DNA from: Euglena gracilis
Taxonomy: Eukaryota; Euglenida; Euglenophyceae; Euglenales
Length of the DNA stretch: 64,000 bases
Direction: 5' to 3'
NCBI GenBank assembly: GCA_039621445.1
Contig: CP154955.1
Span: 18,828,691 to 18,892,690, forward strand
Shown here: positions 21,778 through 32,345 of the stretch, piece by piece
How the letters are laid out: the number at the start of each line of letters is the position of its first letter
Numbering within the stretch: the first letter of the stretch is position 1
Position numbers and translations under genes: made by a program
Notes under the pieces: model-generated
What the model was told of the DNA's origin: nothing
What the model saw: only the letters and a program-made list of their open reading frames with translations
The model's database searches: none

Positions 21778-21966
21778 TGTGCACCCCCCAAATAACCTTG
21801 GTAGTGGCTGAATAACTTGGCGAGGGGGGACAAAAAAGATGGTTCCAGTAACTTGGCACCCCTTACGACACCGAAAAAGGGGCCCAAATAACCTGGCGGG
21901 GGGGACAGGGCCAAAAGTTGGGTAGAATAACCTGGCACCCCACCGGGTTATTTGGGGGGAGGTTTA
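21778..21966. repeat. Short element with AATAACYTGGC units and ladder ends
   Basis: The left end CACCCCCCAAATAACC and the right end GGTTATTTGGGGGGAGG are inverted. Between them AATAAC(C/T)TGGC occurs four to five times (about 21790, 21808, 21848, 21889, 21928), each next to a G or C run. Confidence 0.6.
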
Positions 21967-22030
21967 CGCGGTTGCTTAGCTTGAGAGGTGAGATATATTA
22001 ATATATTGACAACAATTTCAGGTGCCATGG

Positions 22031-22180
22031 CTCGACACAGCCGTGCCTCATGCGTGTTGTGCCCGCGGCGTTGCCCGTGTCAGCATGTTGTTCTTTGCTG
22101 TCGGAGCGTCACCGCGAGCTGTTGCAGCCGCCTGTCACTTGACCTGTTCACTTCGATTCTCATTGGCCTAACCCGGACCA
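22031..22180 (+). repeat. Dispersed repeat REP-E, copy 1
   Basis: GTGCC(T)CATGCG, GTCACCGCGAGCT(G/A)TTGCA, CCGCCT, CACCTGTT(T)C and TTC(G/A)ATTCTC(G/A)TTGGCC recur in order at 38041-38215. No tRNA or other RNA fold is evident. Confidence 0.6.
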
Positions 22181-22236
22181 AGATCCCATCTTTGGATTGA
22201 GGCGCTCTTTGCCATCCTTCCACAAAAGGCTGTTTC

Positions 22237-22822
22237 GATTACAGCTAACGGCGCGAGAATTGGCCCGAGCTGGCAGGATATTCGGCCCTCCCCCTTATCA
22301 TTTTGGCCCATGGGCTCAAATGATTTGGCCCCAGGTTGGCAACATATTTGGCCCCTGCAGCCCTAAAATTTGGCCCCTGCAGCCCTAAAATTTGGCCCCA
22401 TCCTGTATGGACGTGGACAGTGTGCGCCTGAATACAGCCGGCTGAAGCGTTTGGCAAATCAGTTACTGACATGTGCTGTGCAATGAAATTCCAAAATGTT
22501 CTTTTGAGATTGAGCAGAACAAAAATATTTACAGAGAAGGCAAAAAAGGAGCTTGGGCGGGATATCTTTTGGTAGTGACCTCTTCGATGATGTCTTCTTT
22601 GATGAAATCCACCCACCGATTGCACAGAAAGCATTGTAAAACAGAAAAGGGCACTGGAAAAAAAATAATTAAATTTTTATGTGGGGCCAAAATTTTTAAT
22701 TCCGAGGGCCAAAATTCTAAGGTTGGGGGCCAAAAATATTGCCGAGCTGGGGCCAAAATTTTAATTTTGGGGGCCAAAATTTTAGGTCCCTGGGCCAAAA
22801 TTGCCGCCAATTAGCTGTAATC
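22237..22822. mobile_element. Small inverted-repeat element (GATTACAGCTAA ends)
   Basis: The left end GATTACAGCTAACGGCG and the right end CCGCCAATTAGCTGTAATC are inverted copies. Inside each end there are several GGCCAAAATTTT or inverse GGCCC units (22290-22400 and 22680-22800), so the ends extend as arrays. The centre (22530-22640) has a minus frame reading RWVDFIKEDIIEEVTTKR, coding-like but too short to classify. Confidence 0.6.
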
Positions 22823-22861
22823 AAATAAATCGATTAATGGTTCAGGGGGTGATTAATTGTT

Positions 22862-23490
22862 GAAACCGTGTTTGGGCCGAATTCGAGACTTTAAAAGTCT
22901 CAAATCTTCGCCCAAACACGGTTTCAAACCAAGAACAGTGTTTTCGGCCAAGATTTTAGGGTGGCCTAAACCCCCCCAAAAAATAAGACCCCCCCCAAAA
23001 AATAAGACCCCCCAAAAAATACGATCGAGCAAAAATCCAAAAATAAGACCCCCCCATAAATAAGACCCCCCTTGACGGCGCGAAGCGCAGGGGACGGTGA
23101 AAATTTTCCCTGAAAAATTACCAAAAACCCCAATTTCATACACAAAAATGATGAAATTTCAAAAATTTTCAGATTTTTGAAGTGGAAAAAACAGGGTAAA
23201 TGTCAAATTACACCAATTTACACATGGCGCGAAGCGCTGAAGGAAAAATTTTAGCACTCTCAGGAACCTGAGAAATGGTTTTTTCGGGCCCGGGTCGGTC
23301 AAGAAAAAATCCAAAAATAAGACCCCCCCAAAAATAAGACCCCCCCTGGAGGCTTCCAGCAACGGACCCAAAAATAAGACCCGGGTCTTGTTTTTTTGGG
23401 GGGGGGGTTAGGGGGGACCATGGCACCTTCGGCGCCGCGGTCCCCGCCCCCAGGCTCCCCCTAACATTTGGCCCAAACACAGTTCTTGTC
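22862..23490. mobile_element. Hairpin-ended element (AACCGTGTTTGGGC) interrupted by REP-A
   Basis: 22862-22926 is a near-palindrome, AACCGTGTTTGGGC to GCCCAAACACGGTT, around GACTTTAAAAGTC. The right side at 23465-23490 has GGCCCAAACACAGTTCTTG, inverted to the left. REP-A copy 3 lies between. A related structure occurs at 42970-43115. Confidence 0.5.
22965..23415. repeat. Dispersed repeat REP-A, copy 3
   Basis: The full set of REP-A landmarks is present: CCCCCCAAAAAATAAGACCC ladders, GACGGCGCGAAGCGC, ATGATGAAATTT, TTTACACATGGCGCGAAGCG, GGTCGGTCAAGAAAAAATCC and a G-run end after GGGTCTTGTTTTTTT. Confidence 0.8.
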
Positions 23491-23744
23491 ACACAATTGG
23501 TGGGGGGTCAATTTATCGAAATGGTCAGTCTCCAAACAAAACCAACACTTTGACATAGAAAGAGGACGATTTCCTTCCGAGAGACATGGTCCTTTGGGAT
23601 TTATTGAGCACCAAACATGCAAGAACCAGTTTTGTTTTTCGTGCTTCCCATTTCGATCCCCAAACAATGGCTTCCGTGGTTTTTTCAATAAACAAGAGAA
23701 ACAGGATTTGTGATGCACTGCCATGTATATGCACCGCCCCCCTT

Positions 23745-24115
23745 ACTGTTCCCGTCCTTTTGGGTCCATGGGAACGGCAAGGGGGGGAACAGAAAGGGGG
23801 GGACAAGCTCCCCCCCCCCCTCACTGTTCCCATGGGCCATGAACTAACCAACCGAATTAGACCCAAAAAGCCACCTAAAGTGCCAAAATGAAGCCTTTTT
23901 GGTACACTTGAAAATTGCACCTCCACAACATCCAATTTGGTGTTGGTTTTGAGTTTTTGACAGGAATGAGAGCGCCTGAAACCGACCAAAAAAAATTCTT
24001 TTTTCTCTCTTTGTTCCCAGAATCCTTTAGAAAAAGTGCCCTGACACTGTACTGTTCCCATCCCCCCCTATGGGAACAGTAAGTGGGGGGGACAGTGAGG
24101 GGGGGGGGGGTTTAC
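23745..24115. repeat. Element with ACTGTTCCCAT/ATGGGAACAGT ends
   Basis: CTTACTGTTCCC and CCTCACTGTTCCCATGGG on the left (23745-23837) are inverted at CCCTATGGGAACAGTAAG with GACAGTGAGGGGG (24066-24112). The interior has no supported gene. Confidence 0.5.
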
Positions 24116-24351
24116 GGCCATGAATCGTTCGGAATCGTTCGGACCCCCCCCCCCCGATTGATCAGCAAAAATTGTTCGGTACCCCCTCGATGGGATTCCA
24201 TGTCCACCGCCGCCACTGTGGATGTCCGGTGCTTTGTGTGTAGCTGGTGGCGCGTCTTGCAATGCGGCGGTTGTTGGTCTTTTGCAGCTGTGGCTGCAAA
24301 AAGTTGCTCCGCCACAAAGCCATCAACTTAGGTGGCCAATTAGGACAAAAA

Positions 24352-24373
24352 TTTATGCCACTAGTGGCATAAA
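24352..24373. promoter_or_regulatory. Palindrome 1 of the 3.7-kb unit (left end)
   Basis: TTTATGCCACTAGTGGCATAAA is a perfect inverted repeat 11 nt inside the left terminal repeat. Subterminal palindromes are typical recognition sites of transposases; that role is inferred. Confidence 0.6.
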
Positions 24374-24972
24374 GTTTTTGACTCACAAATGCTCTGTGGA
24401 CGATGCTCGTGAGATACTTCGTGTCTTTGTCATTGTTGCACCCTTCTGTGTGGGTATCATTTTCCCCATGAAATGGGATTTTACACACAGGTGTGCATCT
24501 TGCACCAGGCCTCAAAAAATAAACCCAGGAAGGGAAATTACAGGTCAAAAGCCACTATTCGCTCTGTTTCCATGGACGGGAGTGTACCTTTATCATCTGC
24601 ACCGGCAGCAATGTGCCGCAGCCGACACTCGGAGGGGGTTGGAAGTTTGTGATGGAACGGAAGAACCAAAAAGCGGGGAGGGTGCATAGTTATGGGGAGT
24701 GCTTGCACTGTTGTTTCTGCACGAGGCTCTGATTGCTCTCCAAAATGCGTTCCCCCATTTATGCATGCCTGCATGGTCATTCTGAACCGTGCAAAAACCA
24801 AGGTCATGAGGCGCTTGACTTCAGCAGCAACTGCTATGGTCATGAAAGCACGTCTACAATGAAAACTGAGACCCTCACAGATTTGAACAGAGTGCCTCAC
24901 CATCTATCCCCTTTCATATGACATTCCAAACAATCACATTTCTCAATCATGTACTCTAAATACTGTCAACTT

Positions 24973-24990
24973 CTGCCACTAGTGGCATAA
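24973..24990. promoter_or_regulatory. Palindrome 2 of the 3.7-kb unit
   Basis: CTGCCACTAGTGGCATAA, followed by ATTGACAC, a suffix shared with palindrome 3. Confidence 0.6.
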
Positions 24991-25068
24991 ATTGACACTC
25001 GAATGAAGAACATGTTTCAAGATGTAGTGTGCCAAAAAACCGCATGCAACATGAGGCTCTAAATTGAA

Positions 25069-25090
25069 TTTATGACACTGGTGTCATAAA
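25069..25090. promoter_or_regulatory. Palindrome 3 of the 3.7-kb unit (variant core)
   Basis: TTTATGACACTGGTGTCATAAA: the same arms with a GACACTGGTGTC core, so both halves changed together; followed by TTGACAC. Confidence 0.6.
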
Positions 25091-25158
25091 TTGACACAAT
25101 TGAACGGAAACCAGGTGATCCACATTACATGAACCTATATATACAGCTCGCCCTTATC

Positions 25159-26849
25159 CTATTGTGAAGCAGAACCCTCACTCAAAAAGCAAATAAAATA
25201 TGTGAACAACGTTGTTTCAACACCATTGCAATGACCAAACCAGGCTGGGATTGCGCCGTTCTGCATGCACAGGAAGGTCAATACATGCCAGCTTCCACAT
25301 AATAAACTGTGGTTCAGAGCATTGTTCACGGTCCTGATGTTGGCCTTCTTGGCTGTCATGGCGGTGATGGCATCCTCTAGGTATGCGGGGACAATCACCA
25401 TCGCCAGGTTCTTCAGCAAGTGGAGCTCAAGCTATTCTCAAACTTCTTCAATGCCTCCAGGGCTCAAACACCCCAGAAGGTGATCATTGACGCCAGAGGT
25501 TCCCATCGTCAAATGTTGTTCCACGGGTTATTCATGTCTGTCACCAGCCCAGCGCCCTTTACTGCTCGTGCTAGCCTTGACCTGAAATCGATGTCTTTGT
25601 CATTCAAGAAAATAGTCATGCACTCCGATATGGTGGTCACCCTTTGAAGGCCCACCATAGCGTTGTCTGCACCGCTCACCTTCCTCCGGATGGACAGGGC
25701 GTGTTGTAATTTAGCACATCCGCAATGACGACCTTCTGTTACCTCTCCAATGGCAATCCAAGCAGGAAACGCTCGTTCTTGATTTGTTGTACAACTTTCG
25801 CTGAAATGCTTTGCCAGGATGTACATCTTCTTATCACCCTCATTCTCCCAAATGGTGACTTCGATCGGCCGCCGGGGTGGACGCAGCTTGAAATTGGCAA
25901 CAAGCCTCTCAAAATGGTTGTCGTCGATGGCATAGCCCTGACCAAAGAAGCACGTCGTGTCCCAGGCGAGCTTCTCAAGGTTCACTCCCTTCCCCATCGC
26001 CGAGAACCACATTGCAGTTTCCTTTGTGCTTGCCCACTGAACAGCCTCGAATTTGTCATCTCCTTCACCTCGTCAAAATCTGCCCTTTGAACACTTTGCA
26101 CGTCCACTGCAGGTTTTGCTTTCTTGTGGGAGGAGGTTGAACCATTCCATCATCAATTTCAGGGTGATTGACATGTCACCCCTTGCGCAAAGCTCAGCGT
26201 GTTCAGCATGGTCAGCACCACCTTCAGAGGACTCTTCATCAAGATGCAGGTCTGGGACATAAGAATGAGTGGTCATTTTGGGCAGCTGGTCATGAAAGAG
26301 AAGCAGGAAACTTACATTTTGGCGGAGGCGGGCAGCCAGGGACAGTATTTGCTCAACCAAGTCGACCAAAAACGATTCAAAAAAAAGTCAAAAGGAGCCT
26401 CAACGACGTTTTCCTTCAGTATCAACCTCCTGGAGGATTGAAAGAAAATACAAATCAACAGCATCCCCCACACATGGTCAACATGAACAATGCCTTGCAC
26501 ATGGAATGGCATTGGCCCTTATCATGATGAGTCCGGAGAATCTGCTCGGCGGCGTTCACGTGAAACCCTTGAAGCTGCATTCTGCAGCTCAAATTCCAAC
26601 CATTGCAACGCTTCCTCCTTCTGAAGTTTTCACGCAAAAGCGGTCAACGAGGGTGAAATACTGAAATGCCGGGGAGTGCCAATCCAGAGCTGTTTGGATC
26701 GTGTCGTCAACGCTTTGCCAGGTGCATCTTGCAATGGTTTTACCCAACGTCTCTCCACGCCTTGCTGCCTCTGTGCAGTCACCGCTCACCATTTCAAAGC
26801 CGTCGTTCATCAGACCACTAGCATCGGGTGCTACAAGGGCTTTCGCCAT
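25159..26849 (-). CDS. Unrecognised intron-containing gene inside the 3.7-kb unit
   Basis: Minus-strand coding blocks follow one another: 26849-26630 (start MAKALVAPDASG, reading to FTLVDRF), about 26580-26490 (GFHVNAAEQILR), 26370-26300 (VDLVEQILSLAARLRQN), 26270-26160 (PKMTTHSYVPDLHLDEESSE), about 26090-26060 (RADFDE), then 26030-25640 (ASTKETAMWFSAMGKGVNLE to GEVTEGRHCGCAK) and 25420-25159 (LLKNLAMVIVPAYLEDAI). They are joined by very short GT-AG introns; one, GTAAGT...GACCAG, is only 30 nt. A T-run near 26390 may hide a frameshift. YILAKHFSES...AWIAIGEVTEGRHCGCA weakly resembles a SWIM-type zinc-finger region, but the last ligands are not seen. Product unknown; carriage inside the terminal repeats suggests a transposase. 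Confidence 0.4.
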
Positions 26850-27417
26850 TATGGCTTCTGTTTACGGTGAACAGGGGGAAACAGACCATCCACACAACCC
26901 AACAAAAGCGACAGACGCAACAGAAGGGACCAACCATATGAACTGCAAAACACATACTCAGATCAGAGAATCTGGAAGCCTGGTGCTGAGAAGCACCGTT
27001 CAGCCGGAGGCGGGGTTGCCGGTCATGATGGAAAACTTGGGCTTGGAAAGCCACGCAGAAGAAGAACAGGAACCAACTTGGCCCTTGCAAAGGGTTCTTT
27101 GTTTTGAATCACACCTCCAAGGTACGTTCAAAGATGAATGCACCCCGAACAAGGAAACCACACATCGCTGCCTTCATTCAAACGAGTCCGGGCATACACA
27201 AAGATGCACGTCATTTCAGAGCACACTCCCTTTTTATGACACCAATGGCAGAAAAATAGAATTAGACACGCCACAAGAGGTTCAGTTGACACTGGTGACA
27301 AAAACGATCATCTGATCGCCAAAAATCAGTGTTTTCAGCCGTCTAAATTTAATAAGAGCTTCCACCGAGTACAAAAAAGAGGAGTCTCAAAAAAGACGCA
27401 CTTGAACATCCTTTTCG

Positions 27418-27447
27418 CTGTTTTATGCCACCAGTGGCATAAAACAG
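27418..27447. promoter_or_regulatory. Palindrome 4 of the 3.7-kb unit
   Basis: CTGTTTTATGCCAC and its inverse GTGGCATAAAACAG abut at the centre; the longest arms (14 nt) of the five copies. Confidence 0.6.
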
Positions 27448-28013
27448 TAATTCATGCTTCAACAGGAGCTCAATTATGCTAAAACTCCCTTTCAAAAGCA
27501 CTAAACAAAACTGGAAGCAGGTGAAATGCGGCACACCTCATTCAAAAAGCAACACCTTCCCCACACATGCAAAAAGATATCGATCACCCGCAACAACCCC
27601 CATCAGATCTAGTGGCGTTCACAAACAAGGCATCCGTTGCAAGCAAATCACGGGCAATGCATCCATTGCTAGTGGTAAAAGAGGACAAAAGGAAGTGTTG
27701 CATCGGGAACGAGGAAATTGGCCACGAAAGTTCACACGTGGATAATGTTCCAATCAAAAACAACAGAATGTATAAGAAAACATCACAATTTCTGCACACC
27801 AGCAAACCAAATCAAAACAAAAACTAGAACTACTTCACCACAGACATACCTTCAACAAACGAACACGAGGCAGAGAAACAGCAGGCAAGCCTCAGGGCGC
27901 CACCAAAGAGGACAACTTCACAGGAGCAGTAGAAAAGGGGATTCCCTGTGAAACCTAACAGCTGCAAAATGCACATGCCTGAAAAAGGCACCTGCACAGC
28001 ATAGCGTAATCCC

Positions 28014-28028
28014 ATGCCACTAGTGGCA
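28014..28028. promoter_or_regulatory. Palindrome 5 of the 3.7-kb unit (right end)
   Basis: ATGCCACTAGTGGCA, 13 nt inside the right terminal repeat, mirror position of palindrome 1. Confidence 0.6.
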
Positions 28029-28139
28029 AAAAAATACTGTCCTAATTGGCCGCCTAAGATGATGGTCGTCAGTCTCAAAAAACTGCCAAAAAATCAGTTT
28101 TGGGGTGGATTGCGGCCGAAAAAATCGTCCCCGGCGGCT

Positions 28140-28262
28140 TTCATTTTTCTTCCCCGAGGGGGGGTTATAGGTCCCGGTTTGGTTGGTCGGCCCGAGGGGG
28201 GGTTTATAGGTGGGGGGGGGTTTATAGGTGGGGGTTTATAAGTGGGGGGGTTTACCCCCCCC
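28140..28262 (+). repeat. G-run ladder with TTTATAGGTG spacers
   Basis: GGGGGGTTATAGG, GGGGGTTTATAGGTGGGG and GGGGTTTATAAGTGGGG follow in tandem and end in GGGTTTACCCCC. The same architecture as REP-N and the 36373-36790 element, with a different AT spacer. Confidence 0.65.
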
Positions 28263-28315
28263 AGTCTACCGTTTGGCACTGGGGGCGGCACCCCCCCCGA
28301 ACCCCCCTTGTGACA

Positions 28316-28530
28316 CCAATGCACGGTGGGTAGCACAGCTTCACGCAGACCGTGCCCGGGGCCCATGGAAATGTCTCTTTTTGGCCCTCGGAGAACCTCC
28401 TCGTGACTCCCTGTGTGTCCACGTGTCGACGGTGTGCATACGATGGGGTGATGCACAAAAAGTGTCCAAAGGTCCTGAGTGCGGTAAGTGCTTAGAGGAA
28501 AACGGGCAAATGGCCCTGTCTCCACAATAG
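28316..28530 (-). repeat. Dispersed repeat REP-D, copy 1
   Basis: CGGTGGGTAGCACAGCTTCA, TCTCTTTTTGGC, CTCGTGACTCCCTGTGTG and CCACGTGTCG recur in order at 44755-44985; an opposite-orientation copy lies at 34725-34890. No coding potential is supported. Confidence 0.7.
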
Positions 28531-28534
28531 TGCT

Positions 28535-29460
28535 GTGGGGTGCCCTACGGTACCCTGCATTTCACCCTATGCACCACCCCATACTCTTACACCCGGAACA
28601 GCGTCCTTTTTGTGCGCTTGGTGTTCTTTTCTTGTTGTCCGGGGGGGCCAGAACCAAAATACCAAAATCCCTTCCCTTGCAATACAATGCATGAATTATC
28701 AAAGGTTTCACATGTGTCCACACCCCACAGTCACCCCACAGTTGCAATCCACATTTCACCCCACACCTCACCCTGCACTCACTCCACACTTCGCCATTGT
28801 TGGCTTTTTTGGGGGGGAACGTGTTTTTTTGAAAAAGAACACCAAAAACCCCATCAAAAAAAAGCGAAATTTCATTGAAAAAAAACTCGTTATGAAATAC
28901 CCAAAACCACACTTCGAACTTCACTAAAGTCAAAAGCTTCCAAAAATATCAAAAGCATCCAAGAATGCAAAAAAATGCAATTTTATTTTTTTTCTCCGAA
29001 AAAATGAATGCATATTTTCAATCATTTTTGGCAATCTGCCGGCACTCACTTCCATAAAAAAAAATAGGTGCAAAACCTCGCGGGCCTTGGTTTTTTTTAG
29101 AAAAAGATATTGTTAAAAAAAATTTAACATTTCCCACCCTTCCTTCCCAGATTCATGGCAAATATCCTTTTATGCCTCTCCCATATATCCGACAGATCAT
29201 TGAAGGAGCATGCGGTTCAGATGGGTTGCATATCATTGCCCGTGGAGGGCAGCCATCCCACACGTTTTAATTGTCCAGTCGCCTGGACATGTATTCTGCT
29301 TTGGAGGGTGCCACTATGTGCCCAGGTTGGGTGAAAACAGTTTGAAAACGGATTGCATTTCATTCATGTGTGCGATTTTCTCCCAAAATTGACACATTTT
29401 TGGCCTTTTTTTTTGCCCTACTTTGCACCGTCCACCCCCCCCCCCCCGGCCTCTGCTGGC
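28535..29460. other. No gene seen
   Basis: CACCCCACA-rich sequence at 28700-28800, A-run sequence at 28830-29110, then unclassified sequence to 29350. Confidence 0.4.
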
Positions 29461-29464
29461 CATT

Positions 29465-29690
29465 CTCCGCATCAACAACTGCGTCCCAGACGCCAGTTCG
29501 GGCGTGAGTGCTTGGGACGTCGGCGACATTGGAGTGACTGCCTGGCACCGGCGTCTCAGGCACTGACGTCCGGGACACAGTTTTTGAAACCATTTCCAGG
29601 GGGCTCTGGCTTCACGCCCAAACCGGCGTCTGAGGAAGCACATCCAGTTTCGCCCAAACACCCATGTTTGGGACATTTTTGGGTGACTGC
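29465..29690 (+). repeat. REP-M-related hairpin repeat
   Basis: CAGACGCCAGTTCGGGCGTG, CCGGGACACAGTTTTTGAAA, CTCTGGCTTCACGCCCAAAC and GGCGTCTGAGGAAGCA match the array at 15450-15640. Confidence 0.65.
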
Positions 29691-29699
29691 ATAGCTCTT

Positions 29700-30270
29700 A
29701 TTTTCCGCATCTTGCCTTGGGGAAAAAAACACTCAAACATTCAAAAGAAGGTGGTTTTTGGGCGGTTTCAGCAAATCCTGGATTAAAACACCATCTGAAA
29801 ATCATTTAATCTGTTCTTTCTTCCTTTTTGCGGATATTTTTGGCATCTTTTCAATTTTTACGGATGACATTTTGAAAATGTCAAAAAAAACCTTTAAAGG
29901 CAATACTGCCGTTGGATGGATGAATTTTCAATGCCCTGAACCAAAACCTCAGGATGGGTAGCGGGGGTGAATCCCCTCAATTGAAAAAAAAAATGGCGGA
30001 AACATAATTTCCCCCTAATTGACCCCCCCCTCCCTAATTGAAACCGTGTCTGGGCGACAGATGGCCACAGGATTCCGCCATGATGCACGCAGCTTATTTT
30101 CAGTGATCGTGTATTCCAAAATTTGACATCCTAATTTGTCAAATCCCACAACTCAGGTTGCATATTGCATATCAAACGAAAGGTCTCGCCAACACCTTTC
30201 GCTTGGTACCCACAGAACTCAGCCAGATTGCAAAGCGCTCTCAAAATCAGCGATCGCATTTTCCCGCATT
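29700..30270. other. No gene seen
   Basis: AT-rich sequence with A/T runs and a short TAATTGACCCCCCCCTC tract near 30018. Confidence 0.4.
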
Positions 30271-30279
30271 TTTCGGACC

Positions 30280-30665
30280 CTATTTGCATATCTGAAATTT
30301 CATTTTTCAGCTGCCATGTTACCCAGCGATCGAAAGCTCTTCTCAAGGGCTTTCAGCAGATGGCCTTAGATTTCTGCCATGCTGCGTGGTATTCTATTTC
30401 AGAAATTCTCCAAAATCAGCCAAAAGGAAATTGCTCCTCAAAAACCCCCAATTTCTGGCCCAAGACCACCCAAAAACTACTCAAATATGATTGCCACCTG
30501 TCTACAAACCCTTTTGGACACTTTTTGGCACTTTTATTTTGGGTCCCCCAGACGCCGGTTTTCACACCCCAACCGGCGTCCCAATTTCCCGCCCGAACCG
30601 GCGTCCCAGACGCCGGTTCGAGCGTGAAACCGGAGCCCCCAGAAACGGTTTCAAAGTGAAGACAT
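30280..30665 (+). repeat. Dispersed repeat REP-M, copy 2
   Basis: TTTTCAGCTGCCATGTTACC, CGAAAGCTCTTCTCAAGGGC, GGCCTTAGATTT, and four GACGCCGGTT / AACCGGCGTC units at 30550-30625, matching 15650-16050. Confidence 0.75.
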
Positions 30666-30669
30666 CGAT

Positions 30670-31600
30670 TATCATTCGGCATTCCGGGCCAAGGGTGAAA
30701 TTTTGGACAAACGTCATATGAACAATCACAAACGCAACACCATTGGTCATCTTCCCATGAGATGCAATCCGAACTGCACAAGACACACAATCTGACCAAA
30801 CCATACGGGTTCTGATTCAAGCTGTTCACAGGCCACACAAACACTGCCAGCTAGTCACGGACCCAAGGTTGGGTTTTGTTTTTGTATTTTTGGGGGGGTC
30901 CCAAAATCGGCCCAAAAATTTTTGGGGGGGTACCCAAAAATCAAATTTTTGGGTCTCCATTGACGATGAGAGAAAACCACCGGAAACAATGGTCAACCAC
31001 ATGAAGAACATGCCATGAGTTCTGTTCCGAAAATCAAGCATTTACGGCGTTTCGAAAGTAGCTCGTCAATCAAAGCTTGCTGGGCGACGCTTCTCACGTT
31101 AAGGAAATGTCCGGAGGCCCAAATTGAAGCCCTTAAATGCCCTATCTAACAGTATTTTGATTTCCTTGCAACTCCCTGACTGACCCGAGTTACGGCCATT
31201 TTTCGGCCGATTTTGGCCATTTTGTACAGTTTTGGCTGTTTTGACTTGGCCATTTTCGCCCAGTTTTGGGTCAAAAAATTCTTAAAAAAATCGAAAACTT
31301 TTTTTTGCCCGAAACGATGTTTTTTTTGCCCTCCCGGACCCGGAAAACCTGTTTTTGAGCCCAAAATGAGCGTTTTTCGACCTCTGGGCACCCCGTTTTT
31401 GGCCTGAAACCCATGAACATTCGGCCAGAAACGGGCCAAAAAGGCAGAAAAAATCGAATTTTTTTTGTCTGAAACGATGTTTTTTTAATTTTTTTGGACT
31501 TTTTTTTCAGTTTTTGGCCTCCCAGACCCAGAAAACCTGTTTCTGAGCTGAATATGAGCGTTTTTCAACCCCCCGGCGCCCCGTTTTTGACCCATTCTCA
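30670..31600. other. No gene seen
   Basis: Contains GGGGGGTACCCAAAAAT blocks (30890-30960, again at 33550-33610) and two related TTTTTTGCCC/CCGGACCCGGAAAACCTGTT units (31300-31390 and 31470-31560), the start of a local tandem structure that leads into the element at 31606. Confidence 0.4.
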
Positions 31601-31629
31601 GAGTCATGGCACAAAGTGGGGCCCCCATA

Positions 31630-31736
31630 CTCCCCCCATACCCCATACCCCCCCCATACCCCACACCCCATACCCCACACCCCCCCATACCCCCCCCATA
31701 CCCCCCCATACCCCCCCCATACCCCCCCCATACCCC
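31630..31736 (+). repeat. CCCCCCATA minisatellite, left tract
   Basis: About a dozen units of CCCC(C)CATA or CCCCACACC in tandem. Confidence 0.75.
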
Positions 31737-31779
31737 AAATTTTTTTTTGCCCGGAAGCGTTTTTTTTTGGCCTCCTGGA

Positions 31780-32240
31780 CCCTTTTGTGGTCAAATCGCG
31801 CGACGTATGCAACTGTTCGAGTGCCCGGGGGGGGGGGCTCCCCACCCCCCACCCCCCCCCGTGCAAAAAAAATAACCTCATCCTTGTCTACCGATCTGTT
31901 TTTGTGGCCAAATCGCGCTTTGTGGTCAAATCGCGCCATGTATGCAACTGTTCGAGTGGCCGGGGGGGTGGTCCCGCCCCCCCCCGGACCCCCCCCCCGG
32001 CAAAAAAAATAACCTCATCCTTGTTTACCGATCATTTTTTGTGGCCAAATCGCGCTTTGTGGTCAAATCGCGCGATGTATGCAACTGTTCGAGTGCCCGG
32101 GGTGGGAGGGCTCCCGCCCCCCCCCCGGACCCCCCCGGCAAAAAAAATAACCTCATCCTCGTCTACATTTTTTGTGGCCAAATCGCGCTTTGTGGTCAAA
32201 TCGCGCGACTTATGCAACTGTTCCAGGGGCCATAAACCTC
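31780..32240 (+). repeat. Four tandem units of about 130 bp
   Basis: Each unit runs TTTGTGGTCAAATCGCGC, ATGCAACTGTTCGAGTG, a C/G-run block, then AAAAAAAATAACCTCATCCT and TTTTTGTGGCCAAATCGCGC. Units begin near 31780, 31918, 32058 and 32188; the last is truncated. Confidence 0.75.
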
Positions 32241-32263
32241 ATCAACAACATCTCCAAACCCTT

Positions 32264-32345
32264 CCCCCATACCCCCCATACCCCCCCATACCCCCCATAC
32301 CCCCCCCCTACCCCCCATACCCCCCATACCCCCCCCATACCCTAG
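32264..32345 (+). repeat. CCCCCCATA minisatellite, right tract
   Basis: About nine units, same strand as the left tract although the terminal repeats are inverted. Confidence 0.75.

Larger units (their letters stand above)
24331..28055. mobile_element. 3.7-kb inverted-repeat unit with five TGCCACTAGTGGCA-type palindromes
   Basis: The left end reads CTTAGGTGGCCAATTAGGAC and the right end, read on the other strand, CTTAGGCGGCCAATTAGGAC. The match extends outward (CCATCAACTTA versus CCATCATCTTA) and inward to a TGCCACTAGTGGCA palindrome at both ends. A TA dinucleotide flanks each GG(T/C)GGCC end, compatible with a TA target duplication. Inside are three more palindromes and a minus-strand, intron-containing set of coding blocks between 26849 and 25159. 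A plus frame at 26860-27315 and the stretch 27320-28010 are unassigned. I do not recognise the family; the layout is that of a DNA transposon. Confidence 0.6.

Noticed and set aside
22031-22180. tRNA-derived SINE with a B-box-like TTCGATTCTC
   Set aside because: No A box at the right spacing and no cloverleaf could be drawn; the resemblance is limited to one short motif.
24100-24331. Left extension of the 3.7-kb unit to include TGCGGCGGTTGTTGG region
   Set aside because: Inverted similarity with the right side stops at about 24319; the outer sequence has no counterpart.
26701-27315. 204-codon plus-strand frame inside the 3.7-kb unit
   Set aside because: Its first part is the shadow of the better-supported minus-strand exon; the rest (EEEQEPTWPLQ...) looks somewhat coding but has no recognisable feature or start context.
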